Shown: piece by piece, positions 1 through 9,188 of the stretch
Layout of the letters: every line of letters begins with the position of its first letter
How positions within the stretch are numbered: position 1 is the first letter of the stretch
Origin: Rhodothermales bacterium
Lineage (GTDB): Bacteria; Bacteroidota; Rhodothermia; Rhodothermales; BA12
DNA length: 43,385 bases
Direction: 5' to 3'
Assembly (NCBI GenBank): GCA_014879465.1
Contig: JACSSA010000106.1
Location: forward strand, 1 to 43,385
The notes under the pieces: model-generated
What the model saw: only the letters and a program-made list of their open reading frames with translations
What the model was told of the DNA's origin: nothing
Database searches by the model: none
Position numbers and translations under genes: made by a program

Positions 1-665
1 GGCGGGCCGGGAGGGAGGAAATCGTCCGGGCCGTCGTCGTCCGGATCGTCGTCGTCCACGTCGTTCTCGGGGTGGTGGCCACTGTCGCCGCTGTTTTCGC
101 GGCTGCGCATCCGTGCGTCGGCGCGGCCGAGGGCTTCGGCGAGGATGTCGGGCGGGAAGCCGGCGAGAAACTCGGCGAGGCTCTCGATGGTCGTCTCCTC
201 CTCCACGCTGTCGTCGGGCATCTCCACGACGCCTTCGTCGAGTGCCTTGTAGAGCGTGGGTGCAAAATGGTCGAGCAGCCCGACGAGGCCGCTCACGCAC
301 CGCATCAGCTGGGTTTGGGTGAGTGCGGAATCTTCGAGCGCAAACTCCACGATGGGGCGGACTTCGCCGTCGGACGGGTCGTATTCAAACTGCACAAGCT
401 TGGTCTTCCACTGCACCGTCATGCAGGTGCGCAGGAACACGTCGAGGTGGTCGCTCTCGGCGGCATTGAAGGCGCTGGGGGCGAAGATTTTGACGTACTG
501 CCCGTCTTCTTCAAGTGTGATGGCGATCAGCAGCGCCGGTTCGCCGTCGCTGTTGCGGTACTGCTCCATCTCGTACATCAAGACGAGCGTGCGGTCGTCG
601 TGGTGGCGGTAGCGAACGGCCGCAGCGTCGAGGTACTGCGAGACTTCGTGGAGGGTGGTGGCCAT
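1..665 (-). CDS. YbjN/type III chaperone-like domain protein with acidic C-terminal tail (partial, runs off window start)
   Basis: Manual minus-strand translation from ATG at 665 is open to the window edge: MATTLHEVSQYLDAAAVRYRHHDDRTLVLMYEMEQYRNSDGEPALLIAITLEEDGQYVKIFAPSAFN...; not in ORF track because it lacks a stop in the window. Confidence 0.7.
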   Translation of the reverse strand, partial: MATTLHEVSQYLDAAAVRYRHHDDRTLVLMYEMEQYRNSDGEPALLIAITLEEDGQYVKIFAPSAFNAAESDHLDVFLRTCMTVQWKTKLVQFEYDPSDGEVRPIVEFALEDSALTQTQLMRCVSGLVGLLDHFAPTLYKALDEGVVEMPDDSVEEETTIESLAEFLAGFPPDILAEALGRADARMRSRENSGDSGHHPENDVDDDDPDDDGPDDFLPPGP

Positions 666-753
666 CGGCGGGAGGGGGCTGAGGCGTAGGGTAGGGTGCA
701 GGACATGGCGAATGCAAGCCCCAAACGTGTCGATTGCGGGAAGCAGGCGGCTC

Positions 754-2067
754 TTATTCGGGTGTGGCCCATGCGGCGCTCTGGGCCAGCCGTGTCCGCG
801 CCGCCGCGGCGTCTTCTTGCCCCGGCATCCCGTCGGATTGGTACGCGGCGAGCGCTTGTGCTTCGCTCGGGACATCGAGGGTGGGGACGGCCTTGGCGGC
901 CTGCACATAGGCGTCGCGGAAGGGCACGCCTTGCGCCACGAGGTCGAGGGCGTAGGCGGTGGCGAAGAGGTCGGGCGAGAGCGCCTCGCGCATCCGCTCG
1001 ACGTTCCACGTCACCCCCGGCAGCAGCGCCGTCATCGCCGCGAGCAGGTCAGCGGCCACCGACGTGGCGCGGAGGACGGCCTCCTTGGTGAGTTGCAGGT
1101 CGCGGTGGTAGCCGCTGGGAAGGTTCGCCGGAAGCGTCATCAAGAGGTGCGCTTCGGCGGTGAGGCGGTGGTAGTGCGCCCGCGCCAGTTCCAGCACGTC
1201 CGGGTTGCGCTTCTGCGGCATGATGGACGATCCGGTCGTGTAGCGCTCGGGCAGCGAGACGAAGCCAAACTCGGCGGTGGCGTAGAGGACAAGGTCGGAG
1301 GCCATCCGGTTGATCGTCGCGCCCACCTGCACGCACGCGTGGGCGACGGCCAGCTCCACCTTTCCCCGCGACAGCTGCACGGCGGTCACGGGCCGCTGCA
1401 CCCGCGTGTAGCCGAGGGCTTCGGCGGTGGCGGAGCGGTCGAGCGGGAGGCCCGGTACGCCGTACCCGGCGGCGCTGCCCAGCGGCGACGCGTCGGCGGC
1501 GTCGAAGGCGGCGCGAAGTGCGGCAAGGTCGTCGGCGAACAGGTCGGCGTATCCGAGCGCCCAGAGCGCCACGGTGCTCGGCATCGCCCGCTGAAGGTGC
1601 GTGTAGCCGGGCAGTAGCGTGGCCGGGTGCGCTTCGGCCACGTCGCAGAGCAGCCCGCCGAGGGTTGCGGTTTGATGCGCCAGATGCACGAGACGGTCTT
1701 TGAGGACGAGGCGGAGCGCCGCCAGCACCTGGTCGTTGCGGCTGCGCCCCGTGTGTACCTTCTTGCCCGCATCGCCGGTCTGTTCGGTGAGGAACCGTTC
1801 GAGCACGGTGTGTGCGTCCTCGTCGTCCTCGGTCACCGTCACATCGCCGGCCGCCACGGCGCGCTCGAAGGCGTCGAGGGCGCGGTCGAGGGCTTCGCGT
1901 TCGGCGTCGGTTAGCACCCCGGCGGCGTGAAGGCCGTGGGCATGGGCGCGGGTGGCGCGGGCATCGTAGGCGAGCAGGGCGCGGTCCCAGAGGTAATCGT
2001 CGCCCACAGTGAAGCGCATCACCCAGTCGTCGGCAGCAACGCCCTTGTTCCAAATCGGAGAAGCCAT
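754..2067 (-). CDS. argH: Argininosuccinate lyase
   Basis: ORF 754..2172, start assigned to MASPIWNKGVAADDWVMRF; signature GSSIMPQKRNPD, HTGRSRNDQV. Confidence 0.95.
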   Translation of the reverse strand: MASPIWNKGVAADDWVMRFTVGDDYLWDRALLAYDARATRAHAHGLHAAGVLTDAEREALDRALDAFERAVAAGDVTVTEDDEDAHTVLERFLTEQTGDAGKKVHTGRSRNDQVLAALRLVLKDRLVHLAHQTATLGGLLCDVAEAHPATLLPGYTHLQRAMPSTVALWALGYADLFADDLAALRAAFDAADASPLGSAAGYGVPGLPLDRSATAEALGYTRVQRPVTAVQLSRGKVELAVAHACVQVGATINRMASDLVLYATAEFGFVSLPERYTTGSSIMPQKRNPDVLELARAHYHRLTAEAHLLMTLPANLPSGYHRDLQLTKEAVLRATSVAADLLAAMTALLPGVTWNVERMREALSPDLFATAYALDLVAQGVPFRDAYVQAAKAVPTLDVPSEAQALAAYQSDGMPGQEDAAAARTRLAQSAAWATPE

Positions 2068-2126
2068 CGGGAGGTAGAGAAACCGCCGATGAAACCGCCT
2101 CAGGCGCTGTCCGTGCCGCCTTCGCC

Positions 2127-2164
2127 AAAAAAAGACCCCGCCCGGCACATCGGCCAGGCGGGGC
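2127..2164 (-). terminator. Rho-independent terminator downstream of T9SS protein 1
   Basis: GC-rich inverted repeat (GCCCCGCCTGGC/GCCGGGCGGGGT on minus strand) followed on minus strand by T7. Confidence 0.8.
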
Positions 2165-2185
2165 ATCTTCACGCATGCGCTCCGA

Positions 2186-3196
2186 TTACCGGATCACGAC
2201 GGTCTTGGCCGCGGCCAGTCCGTTGCCGAGGGCACGGACGATGTACACGCCGGGGGTGAGGCCGTCGGGAAGGCGCGCTTCGACGGTTCCGCTGGCCGAC
2301 CCGGCGAACAGCGTCGTCACCTCACGGCCCAGCACGTCGTAGAGCGTCACGTTCACCGAGCCGGGCGTGTCCACGGTCAGCCGAACCCGCGACCCCCAGA
2401 TGGCGAGCGCCCGGTTGCCGGGGCGGGACTCGTCGTCGGCGGCCGTAGCAACGGGCCATGCGGTGGTCACGCGGACGCCGTCGAGGAACACGCTGTACGC
2501 TTGCGCACCTTGACGGAGAGCAACCGCGCCCGGGTTGATGTCGGAGGCCGTGACGTCCGGAGCCGAGAGCGTCGGCGTGCTCGGCTCTGATGTCAAGGAC
2601 GAGCCTTGCGGCAGCACGAACAGGTCAACGGGGTCGTTGCCCGTGCCGTCTACAATCGTGTATTTGATGACGACGAGGTAGGACGTGCCAAACGTTCGCT
2701 CGGTCGTTTCGGCAGCAAGAGCGGTACCGCTGGTTCCTGCCTTCGAGAGCGTGAACACAAACCCGCTGCCAGCGGTTTGAAGGCCTACGCGAGCGCGGAA
2801 GCTGGCTCCAGCGAGGCCGTTGGCGGCGAGGTGGAAGAAGTAGTCGGATGTGGCCGTGGCTGCTGCCACGTTCACAACGGCGGCGGCGTAGGTCGTTCCG
2901 GTCGTCACCGACGTAAACTCGTTGTTGAGGTCTTTACGCGAGCCGCTGCCTCCCGCCACGACGAGCGAACCCGTCGGGGAGGTCGTGTAGCCCGCGAACG
3001 CAAGGTCGTTGCCGTCCACCGTGGGGCCGTTGGTGGTTGAGGTGCCGCTGTGGACTTTCCAGCCGCCTTTGCCGTTGAGCGTGTCGCCGGCCGTGTAGCC
3101 AAAGCCTTCGTAGAAGGGCAGCGAAGGCAGCGTTTGGGCCGACACCAGCGGGGCGGCGAGTAGGGCAGCGGCAAGAAGAGTGTAGCGAAGACGCAT
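2186..3196 (-). CDS. Secreted protein with T9SS type A C-terminal sorting domain
   Basis: Signal peptide MRLRYTLLAAALLAAPLVSAQ; C-terminus VNVTLYDVLGREVTTLF...LPDGLTPGVYIVRALGNGLAAAKTVVIR. Confidence 0.8.
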   Translation of the reverse strand: MRLRYTLLAAALLAAPLVSAQTLPSLPFYEGFGYTAGDTLNGKGGWKVHSGTSTTNGPTVDGNDLAFAGYTTSPTGSLVVAGGSGSRKDLNNEFTSVTTGTTYAAAVVNVAAATATSDYFFHLAANGLAGASFRARVGLQTAGSGFVFTLSKAGTSGTALAAETTERTFGTSYLVVIKYTIVDGTGNDPVDLFVLPQGSSLTSEPSTPTLSAPDVTASDINPGAVALRQGAQAYSVFLDGVRVTTAWPVATAADDESRPGNRALAIWGSRVRLTVDTPGSVNVTLYDVLGREVTTLFAGSASGTVEARLPDGLTPGVYIVRALGNGLAAAKTVVIR

Positions 3197-3263
3197 CGTC
3201 GTTGAGAGCTTGTAATCGGGAAGGTGAAGGTACACGTTTTAGGGACGGAACGTGTTTTCATGA

Positions 3264-3304
3264 CAAAAAAAGTGCCCCGCTCGGCAACGAGGCCGAGCGG
3301 GGCA
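3264..3304 (-). terminator. Rho-independent terminator downstream of T9SS protein 2
   Basis: 12-bp perfect stem TGCCCCGCTCGG/CCGAGCGGGGCA followed on minus strand by a T-tract. Confidence 0.85.
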
Positions 3305-3326
3305 ACCGGTTGGGAAGTGCTCGCGA

Positions 3327-4649
3327 TTAGCGTACAACGAGGCGCGTCGTGACGGCCCGCCCGTCGGACTCGGCGCGCACCACATACACCCCCGACGACA
3401 CGCCGTCGAGTTGCAGCACCGTCGTGCCCGATCCTACGCGCTCGGCCATCACCCGGCGGCCCAGCAGGTCGTACACCGACACGTCCGCGCCGTTCTCGCT
3501 CTCCACCCGGAGGCCGCGAGCGCCAAGAGCCGTGAGCGCCAACCCGCCCTGCGCCGCGATCTCAACGGTCGTGGTGGGCGAGTAGTGGACGGTGCCGTCG
3601 GTGTCGACTTGGCGGAGGCGGAACGTGTGGGTTCCGGCGGTGAGGTTGTTGACGTCGAAGGTGTAGGCGTTGCGCTCGGTGGTCGTGCCGTGTCCGGCCA
3701 CGAGGCCCGAGACGGTGTTCCACGACTCGCCGTCTTGCTGTTCGACGTAGAAGCCGAGGTTGTTCGTCTCCGAGGCCGTCGTCCACGCGAGGCGGGCGGT
3801 GGTGCCGTTGGCTTGGCCCGTGAAGGCGTTGAGTTCCACCGGCAGCGGCGCATCGTTCCAGGTAAGACCCACACGCACGCCGTCGATCATCATGCTGCCC
3901 GAGTTTTGCGACGTCCCGGTGGTGGTGGTGCCTTGGCGCAGTGCGATGGCACCAATGTTTGCCGGGTCGGTGCCCGCGCTTGTCTGCGTGGCATCGGGTG
4001 CACCGGGTTCGGTCGTGATGTCGGAGCCTGCCGGAAGGGTGTAGAGGCTGGCCACGTTGTTGCTTGCGCCGGCTACCATCTCGTATTTCAGAACGAGCAG
4101 CACCGACGTTCCAGTAGCGAATTCGCCCGAGGCAAAAACCGGGGCATTGCTAACGGCACTGACACCGTATTTGACCGTTCCTGGCGTAGCACCAGCCGCC
4201 GCCCACACGCGTCCGACATAGCCGGCACCTGCAAGGGTGTTGATGGAGAGGTGCATGAAGTACGAGCCATTCACCCCGTTCGGGACGGCCGTGGGCGTCA
4301 CAATCGCCGAGGCGTAGATGACCGTTCCGTCGGCGGTTTGCTGGGTGAACTGATGGCTAATGTCTTCGCCACGCGAAGCCAGCAGCTGAATACCGCTGCC
4401 ACTTTGCGAGGGGTAAGCGGGCGTGGTGGCAAGGGTACGGTTGAAGGTCGCCCCGGCCTTGATCTGGTTGATGGTGCCGCTGTGCGTCGCCCAGCCCGTA
4501 GTTGCGTTTGTGGCAGAGACGTCACCCGACAACGTGCCGCCTACGGTAAGACTGTCGGCGTAGGCGAAGTTATCTACGAACAGCGATTGTCCAAAGGCGA
4601 TTGGGGCGGTGACGAGGCCAAGAAGGCCGAGCAGTAACGTTTTTTGCAT
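3327..4649 (-). CDS. Secreted protein with T9SS type A C-terminal sorting domain
   Basis: Signal peptide MQKTLLLGLLGLVTAPIAFGQ; VELNAFTGQANGTTARLAWTTASETNNLGFYVEQ region; C-terminal VSVYDLLGRRVMAERV...GVSSGVYVVRAESDGRAVTTRLVVR. Confidence 0.85.
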   Translation of the reverse strand: MQKTLLLGLLGLVTAPIAFGQSLFVDNFAYADSLTVGGTLSGDVSATNATTGWATHSGTINQIKAGATFNRTLATTPAYPSQSGSGIQLLASRGEDISHQFTQQTADGTVIYASAIVTPTAVPNGVNGSYFMHLSINTLAGAGYVGRVWAAAGATPGTVKYGVSAVSNAPVFASGEFATGTSVLLVLKYEMVAGASNNVASLYTLPAGSDITTEPGAPDATQTSAGTDPANIGAIALRQGTTTTGTSQNSGSMMIDGVRVGLTWNDAPLPVELNAFTGQANGTTARLAWTTASETNNLGFYVEQQDGESWNTVSGLVAGHGTTTERNAYTFDVNNLTAGTHTFRLRQVDTDGTVHYSPTTTVEIAAQGGLALTALGARGLRVESENGADVSVYDLLGRRVMAERVGSGTTVLQLDGVSSGVYVVRAESDGRAVTTRLVVR

Positions 4650-4678
4650 CGCGTGTAAAAGGGGCTGGAGACGGAATG

Positions 4679-4701
4679 GCTTGGGCACTGCTTGCCCAAG
4701 C
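4679..4701. other. Inverted repeat in 5' leader of T9SS protein 2
   Basis: gcttgggca-ctgct-tgcccaagc, perfect 9-bp stem. Confidence 0.5.
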
Positions 4702-4766
4702 GGGAAGTGCCGGAAAGTACGACGCGGGCTTTGCCGAAGTGTAACGATTTTCAGGATGTACGTTTT

Positions 4767-5837
4767 TTAGTCGGTGCGCTGCGCACCGAAAAACGCCCGC
4801 GCCGTGTCGGCGTACACGCGGGCGGCCTCGTCGACTTTCCACAGCTCGATGCGCTCGTCGGGGGTGTGGCTGCGCTCGCTCGGTCCCGGCCCCATCTTGA
4901 CGGTCGGCACATCGGCGAGGAACGTCCAGTCGCTGGCCGTCGGGCTTCCAAACGGCTCGCCGTCGGGATGGGCGGCCTGCACGGCGCGGAGGATGCGTGC
5001 GCCCTTGGGGGTGGAGACGGGCACATAGCGTTCGGAGTGCACCGTCACGTCTCCGCGCACGATGTCTCGGACCATCGCGGTTGCCTCTTGCGGCGAATAC
5101 GCGGGGGTGAGGCGGATGTCGAGCGTGACGCGGGCGTTGTCGGGGACGACGTTTTTGGCACTGCCGGCCTCCACGACGGTTGGCGTGAGGGTGATGGGGC
5201 CGAGGTACGGATCGTCGCGGTCGAACCGCAGCGTGCGCAGCGCGGCAAGGTCGTCCACGAGGTGCCAGATGGCGTTGTCGCCGAGGTGGGCGCGGGCGGC
5301 GTGGGCGGTGCGGCCTTTGGCATCAAGATGCAGAATCAAGAGGCCCTTTTGCGCCACGCACGGATGCAGCTCCGTCGGTTCGCCGACCACCGCCCCGGCC
5401 AGCGGCGGCAGGTGCGGGCGCAGCGCTTGCAGGCCGTTGTAGCCGCCGCCCATCTCCTCGCAGGCCGTGAGCGCCACCATCACGGTGCCGTTCGCGGGCA
5501 TAAACCCTTCGGCCTTCAGCGCCAGCACCGCCGCCAGCATCGCCGAGCCGGAAGCCTTGGCGTCCACGGTGCCGCGTCCCCAGAGCACGCCCTCTTCTTC
5601 GTAGGCGTCGAACGCGCCGTGCGGCATCGTCTTCGACGGCGGGACGACGTCGAGGTGCGAGTTGAACAGCAGCACGTCCGGCCCGTCGCCGAGCGCCCAC
5701 ACCACGTTGTTCTCGTGGCGCATCACGCGCAGCCCGTGTTGCCGTCCCAGCGCCTCGACGTAGTCCGCAATCGGGCCTTCCTCGTGCGAGAGCGAGGGAA
5801 AGCGGACGAGTTCTCGGAGCAGGTCGGAGGCGGTCAT
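4767..5837 (-). CDS. argE: M20 family peptidase, N-acyl-ornithine deacylase (ArgE-like)
   Basis: MTASDLLRELVRFPSLSHEEG...LLFNSHLDVVP...LWGRGTVDAKASG; context in arg cluster. Confidence 0.85.
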   Translation of the reverse strand: MTASDLLRELVRFPSLSHEEGPIADYVEALGRQHGLRVMRHENNVVWALGDGPDVLLFNSHLDVVPPSKTMPHGAFDAYEEEGVLWGRGTVDAKASGSAMLAAVLALKAEGFMPANGTVMVALTACEEMGGGYNGLQALRPHLPPLAGAVVGEPTELHPCVAQKGLLILHLDAKGRTAHAARAHLGDNAIWHLVDDLAALRTLRFDRDDPYLGPITLTPTVVEAGSAKNVVPDNARVTLDIRLTPAYSPQEATAMVRDIVRGDVTVHSERYVPVSTPKGARILRAVQAAHPDGEPFGSPTASDWTFLADVPTVKMGPGPSERSHTPDERIELWKVDEAARVYADTARAFFGAQRTD

Positions 5838-5925
5838 GGATAGCGGGTGGGTAGTTGGGGGTAGGTTGGGAGGGGGCGGAAGGTCTTTCAGGCAACCCTC
5901 TACAGGGAGCGAAGCGACCGACCCA

Positions 5926-6705
5926 TTACCGACGAACGGTCGTTCCGCCGGTGCCGACGAGCAGGTCGCCGGGAGCGAGGATGGACACGTCGGGGATGCC
6001 CGCGCGCAGCGCTTGCATCGCCACGTCGAGTTTGGGGCGCATCCCGCCCGCAATCCAGCCGTCGCGGATGCCTGCTTCGACGGTTGCGGCGTCGAGCGCG
6101 TCGAGGTGCGAGGCCGGATCGTCGGCGTGACGTCGGACGCCGCCGGTTTCGGTGACGAGGCGGAAGGCCGAGGCGTGAAGCGCTTCGGCGAGGGTGCACG
6201 CGACGGTGTCGGCGTTGACGTTGAGGAGGTTGCCGTGGGCGTCGGCGCACAGCGGCGACACGACCGGCACAAACCCCGCGTCGAGGAGCGTGTCGAGCAG
6301 CCGAACGTTCGCCCCCGTCACGTCGCCGACGTGCCCAAAGTCGACGGTTTCGCCGTCGACGATCACCGGCGGGCGGCGCGTCACCTGCACAAGGCCACCG
6401 TCGAGACCGGCGATGCCCACAGCATCCACGCCCACCGTCCGCGCCGAGGCCACGAGCGCTGCCGAGGCCTTGCCGCGAATGGCGTAGGCCGTCACGTCGA
6501 GGTCGAGGTCGCCCGTCACGCGTCGTCCGGCCACCATGCGAGGCTCGCCGCCGAGCCTGCGCGTCAGCGCCGACGATTGCGGCCCGCCGCCGTGCACCAC
6601 GACCGCTCGCTGTCCGTCGTCAAGGAGTCGTTTTACGCCGTGCCAAAACGCGCCGAGCGCCTCGGCATCGTCCACAAGCGCCCCGCCGATTTTGAGAACG
6701 GTCAT
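5926..6705 (-). CDS. argB: N-acyl-glutamate kinase
   Basis: MTVLKIGGALVDD...VVVHGGGPQSSALTRRLG...NVNADTVA...GGMRPKLDVAMQAL. Confidence 0.9.
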   Translation of the reverse strand: MTVLKIGGALVDDAEALGAFWHGVKRLLDDGQRAVVVHGGGPQSSALTRRLGGEPRMVAGRRVTGDLDLDVTAYAIRGKASAALVASARTVGVDAVGIAGLDGGLVQVTRRPPVIVDGETVDFGHVGDVTGANVRLLDTLLDAGFVPVVSPLCADAHGNLLNVNADTVACTLAEALHASAFRLVTETGGVRRHADDPASHLDALDAATVEAGIRDGWIAGGMRPKLDVAMQALRAGIPDVSILAPGDLLVGTGGTTVRR

Positions 6706-6827
6706 TTCGGGTTGGGATGTTGGTTGTTGGGGGTAGTTCGGGCGCTTCGCTCCCTTGGGGTCAGAAGGGCTTCGAGGGCGTCATCAGACCACAAGCAACC
6801 CTCAAAAGCGAGCCGACGGCGAGCGCT

Positions 6828-7850
6828 CTACACGCGCAATCCCCACACCCATTCGAGGATGGCTTTCTGGGCGTGGAGGCGGTACTCGGCTTGGTCGAGG
6901 TGGATGGCGCACGGGCCGTCGAGGACGGCATCTTCCACCACCACGCCGCGTCGCACGGGCAGGCAGTGCATAAACGCCGCGTCGTTGGTGCGGGCCATCT
7001 TGTCCGTCGTCACCGTCCAGTTCGCGTGGGTTTGGCGGAACGTCTCGTCGGCGTCGTAATCGGTGTAGACGAGCGGTGTCGCCCACGCCTTGGCGTACAC
7101 CACATCGACGTCGTCGTAGGCGGCATCGACGTCGTGGACGATCTCGAACGACGCGCCGTGCTGCTGGGCATAGGCTTCGGCCTGCGCGACAATGTCGGCA
7201 CCGAGCGGTGCGCCTTTGGGGTGGGCGAGGCGCACGTCCATCCCGAGGCGGGTGGCCATCAGTAGCGCCGAGTTGGGCACGGCCTGCGGCAGCGGCTTGG
7301 GATGCGGTGCCCAGGTGAGCAGCAGCCGCTTGCCCTTCACGTTGCCGCCGAACCGATCCGTCAGCGTGGCGGCGTCGGCGAGGGCTTGGCAGGGGTGAAA
7401 CTTGGCCGACTCGAGGTTGATGACCGGGACGGACGAGATCGCCGCGAAGGTTTTGAGGTGGGCGTCTTGCTCGTCGGCCAGCCGGTCGGTGAGGGTGGCA
7501 AACACCCGGACGCCGAGCGCGTCGTAGTAGCGGGCGAGCACGCCGACGGCCTCGGTGACGTGTTCGGCCTTGCCGCCGTCCATCACGACGCCGCGTTCCC
7601 ATTCGAACCCCCAGACGCCGTGGCCCACGTCGATCACCGTCGGGTGCGCGCCGAGTTGCACGGCGGCCAGCTCCATCGACGTGCGCGTGCGCAGGCTGGA
7701 GTTGTAGAAGACGAGGCCGAGGGATTTGCCGCGCGCGGCGTCGGTGTAGGCTGAGGGCGAGCGATGCGCCTGCCGGTGCTGCCGGGCGCGGGCGAGGCAG
7801 GCGTTCCAGTCGGCGTCGGACACGTCGGTCCAGTCAAGAAGGTCAGGCAT
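6828..7850 (-). CDS. argF': N-acyl-ornithine carbamoyltransferase (ArgF' type, N-acetyl- or N-succinyl-L-ornithine)
   Basis: NSSLRTRTSMELAAVQLG, MDGGKAEHV, ESAKFHPCQALAD, MHCLPVRRGVVVEDAVLDG; start at MPDLLDWTDVSD. Confidence 0.88.
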   Translation of the reverse strand: MPDLLDWTDVSDADWNACLARARQHRQAHRSPSAYTDAARGKSLGLVFYNSSLRTRTSMELAAVQLGAHPTVIDVGHGVWGFEWERGVVMDGGKAEHVTEAVGVLARYYDALGVRVFATLTDRLADEQDAHLKTFAAISSVPVINLESAKFHPCQALADAATLTDRFGGNVKGKRLLLTWAPHPKPLPQAVPNSALLMATRLGMDVRLAHPKGAPLGADIVAQAEAYAQQHGASFEIVHDVDAAYDDVDVVYAKAWATPLVYTDYDADETFRQTHANWTVTTDKMARTNDAAFMHCLPVRRGVVVEDAVLDGPCAIHLDQAEYRLHAQKAILEWVWGLRV

Positions 7851-7898
7851 AGGAAAGGTCGAAGTTCGAGCGTCGAAGGGCGAACGGGGAAGCGATCC

Positions 7899-7927
7899 GT
7901 AGGAGCGGGCCGGAGGCTCGCCCGTAC
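7899..7927. repeat. REP-like imperfect palindrome in argF'/argD spacer
   Basis: gtaggagcgggcc-gga-ggctcgcccgtac type inverted repeat. Confidence 0.4.
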
Positions 7928-9094
7928 TCACGGCGTGTCCAGAACGTCCCGCAGCGTGTCGCAAAAATCGTCCACCACGTCCATCGGGACGGTGTAGGGC
8001 GGCATCAACCGCATCGTGTTCTTGTCGCCGGAGGTTCCGGTGAGGTAGCCGCGCTCCAAGAGCGCCTGCACGACCGGAGCGGCGGGGCGGTCGAGTTCGA
8101 CGCCGATCAAGCAGCCGCCGCCGCGCACCTCCACGACGTTCCCGGCGAGGCGTTCGGCCACCCGGTCGAACACCTGCGTCGCCCGCGCCATCAGCCCGTC
8201 GGCCTCGATGGTGCGGAGCGTGGCCGTGAGCGCCGCCATCGCCACCATCCCGCCGCCGAAGGTCGTGCCTTGGTCGCCGAGTTTGACGTGTGCCGCGACG
8301 GCGTCGGACGCCAGCACCGCACCAACCGGAATGCCCGAGGCGAGGCTTTTGGCGAGGGTGATGAGGTCGGGCCGCACGCCGATCGATTCGGAGATGGAGA
8401 ACGTGCCGGTGCGCCCCACGCCCGTCTGCACCTCGTCGAAGATCAGCAGACAGTCGGCGGCGTTGCACGCGGCGCGGAGGCGCTCGAAGTATGCGTTGGA
8501 GGCCGTATACAGCCCCGCCATCGACTGGATGGGTTCGAGGATGACGGCGGCCACGTCGTCGTGCGCGTCGAGCGCCGCTTCCAGCGCGTCGGCGTCGCCG
8601 AAGGGCACGAACGTCGTCTCCGGGAGGATGCCTTCGTACGGACGGCGGTACGCGCCTTCGGTGGCGATCAGGCTGCCGAGGGTGCGCCCGTGGAAGCCTG
8701 CGGTCATCGCGACCACGCGCGTCTTGCCGGTGAACGTCCGCGCCATTTTGAGCGCGGTTTCGTTGGCCTCGGTGCCGGAGTTGCAGAAGAAGACGTGCTG
8801 AAGGCCTTCGGGGGCGAGGCGGGCGAGGGTCTCGGCGGCTTCGGCACGCACGGGGCTGTAGACGACGTTCGAGTAGAACATCAACCGGGCGGCCTGCTCG
8901 GCAATGGCGTCGACGACCGGCTTGGCGCTGTGGCCGATGGGCACGACGCAGTGGCCGCCGTAGAAGTCGGCGTAGCGGCGTCCGTCGGTGTCCCACACCC
9001 AAATGCCCTCGCCACGGTCGAGCGCGAGAGGAAACTTCTTGTAGGTCGGAATCTGGTACCGATCCTCGGTGGCGATGATGTCGGCAGTAGTCAT
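7928..9094 (-). CDS. argD: Acyl-ornithine aminotransferase
   Basis: PLP class III aminotransferase: LIFDEVQTGVGRTG, LAKSLASGIPVGAVLAS, FGGGMVAMAA. Confidence 0.92.
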   Translation of the reverse strand: MTTADIIATEDRYQIPTYKKFPLALDRGEGIWVWDTDGRRYADFYGGHCVVPIGHSAKPVVDAIAEQAARLMFYSNVVYSPVRAEAAETLARLAPEGLQHVFFCNSGTEANETALKMARTFTGKTRVVAMTAGFHGRTLGSLIATEGAYRRPYEGILPETTFVPFGDADALEAALDAHDDVAAVILEPIQSMAGLYTASNAYFERLRAACNAADCLLIFDEVQTGVGRTGTFSISESIGVRPDLITLAKSLASGIPVGAVLASDAVAAHVKLGDQGTTFGGGMVAMAALTATLRTIEADGLMARATQVFDRVAERLAGNVVEVRGGGCLIGVELDRPAAPVVQALLERGYLTGTSGDKNTMRLMPPYTVPMDVVDDFCDTLRDVLDTP

Positions 9095-9188
9095 GGGTTC
9101 GTTGATCGTAGGGCGTTGTGGGATGTCTGAAACAGGGCGGAGCAGGACATTCCAAGGGCGTTGTCTGACCATCCCCAACCTTCCATGT

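Noticed and set aside
3411-4637. Long plus-strand ORFs opposite the T9SS, arg and nuo genes (e.g. 3411..4637, 4692..5843, 19318..21477)
   Set aside because: Antisense shadow ORFs of high-GC coding DNA; the opposite strand encodes recognisable conserved proteins
4771-4789. tcggtgcgctgcgcaccga palindrome as argE terminator
   Set aside because: Lies within the last argE codons and is not followed by a U-tract on the minus strand
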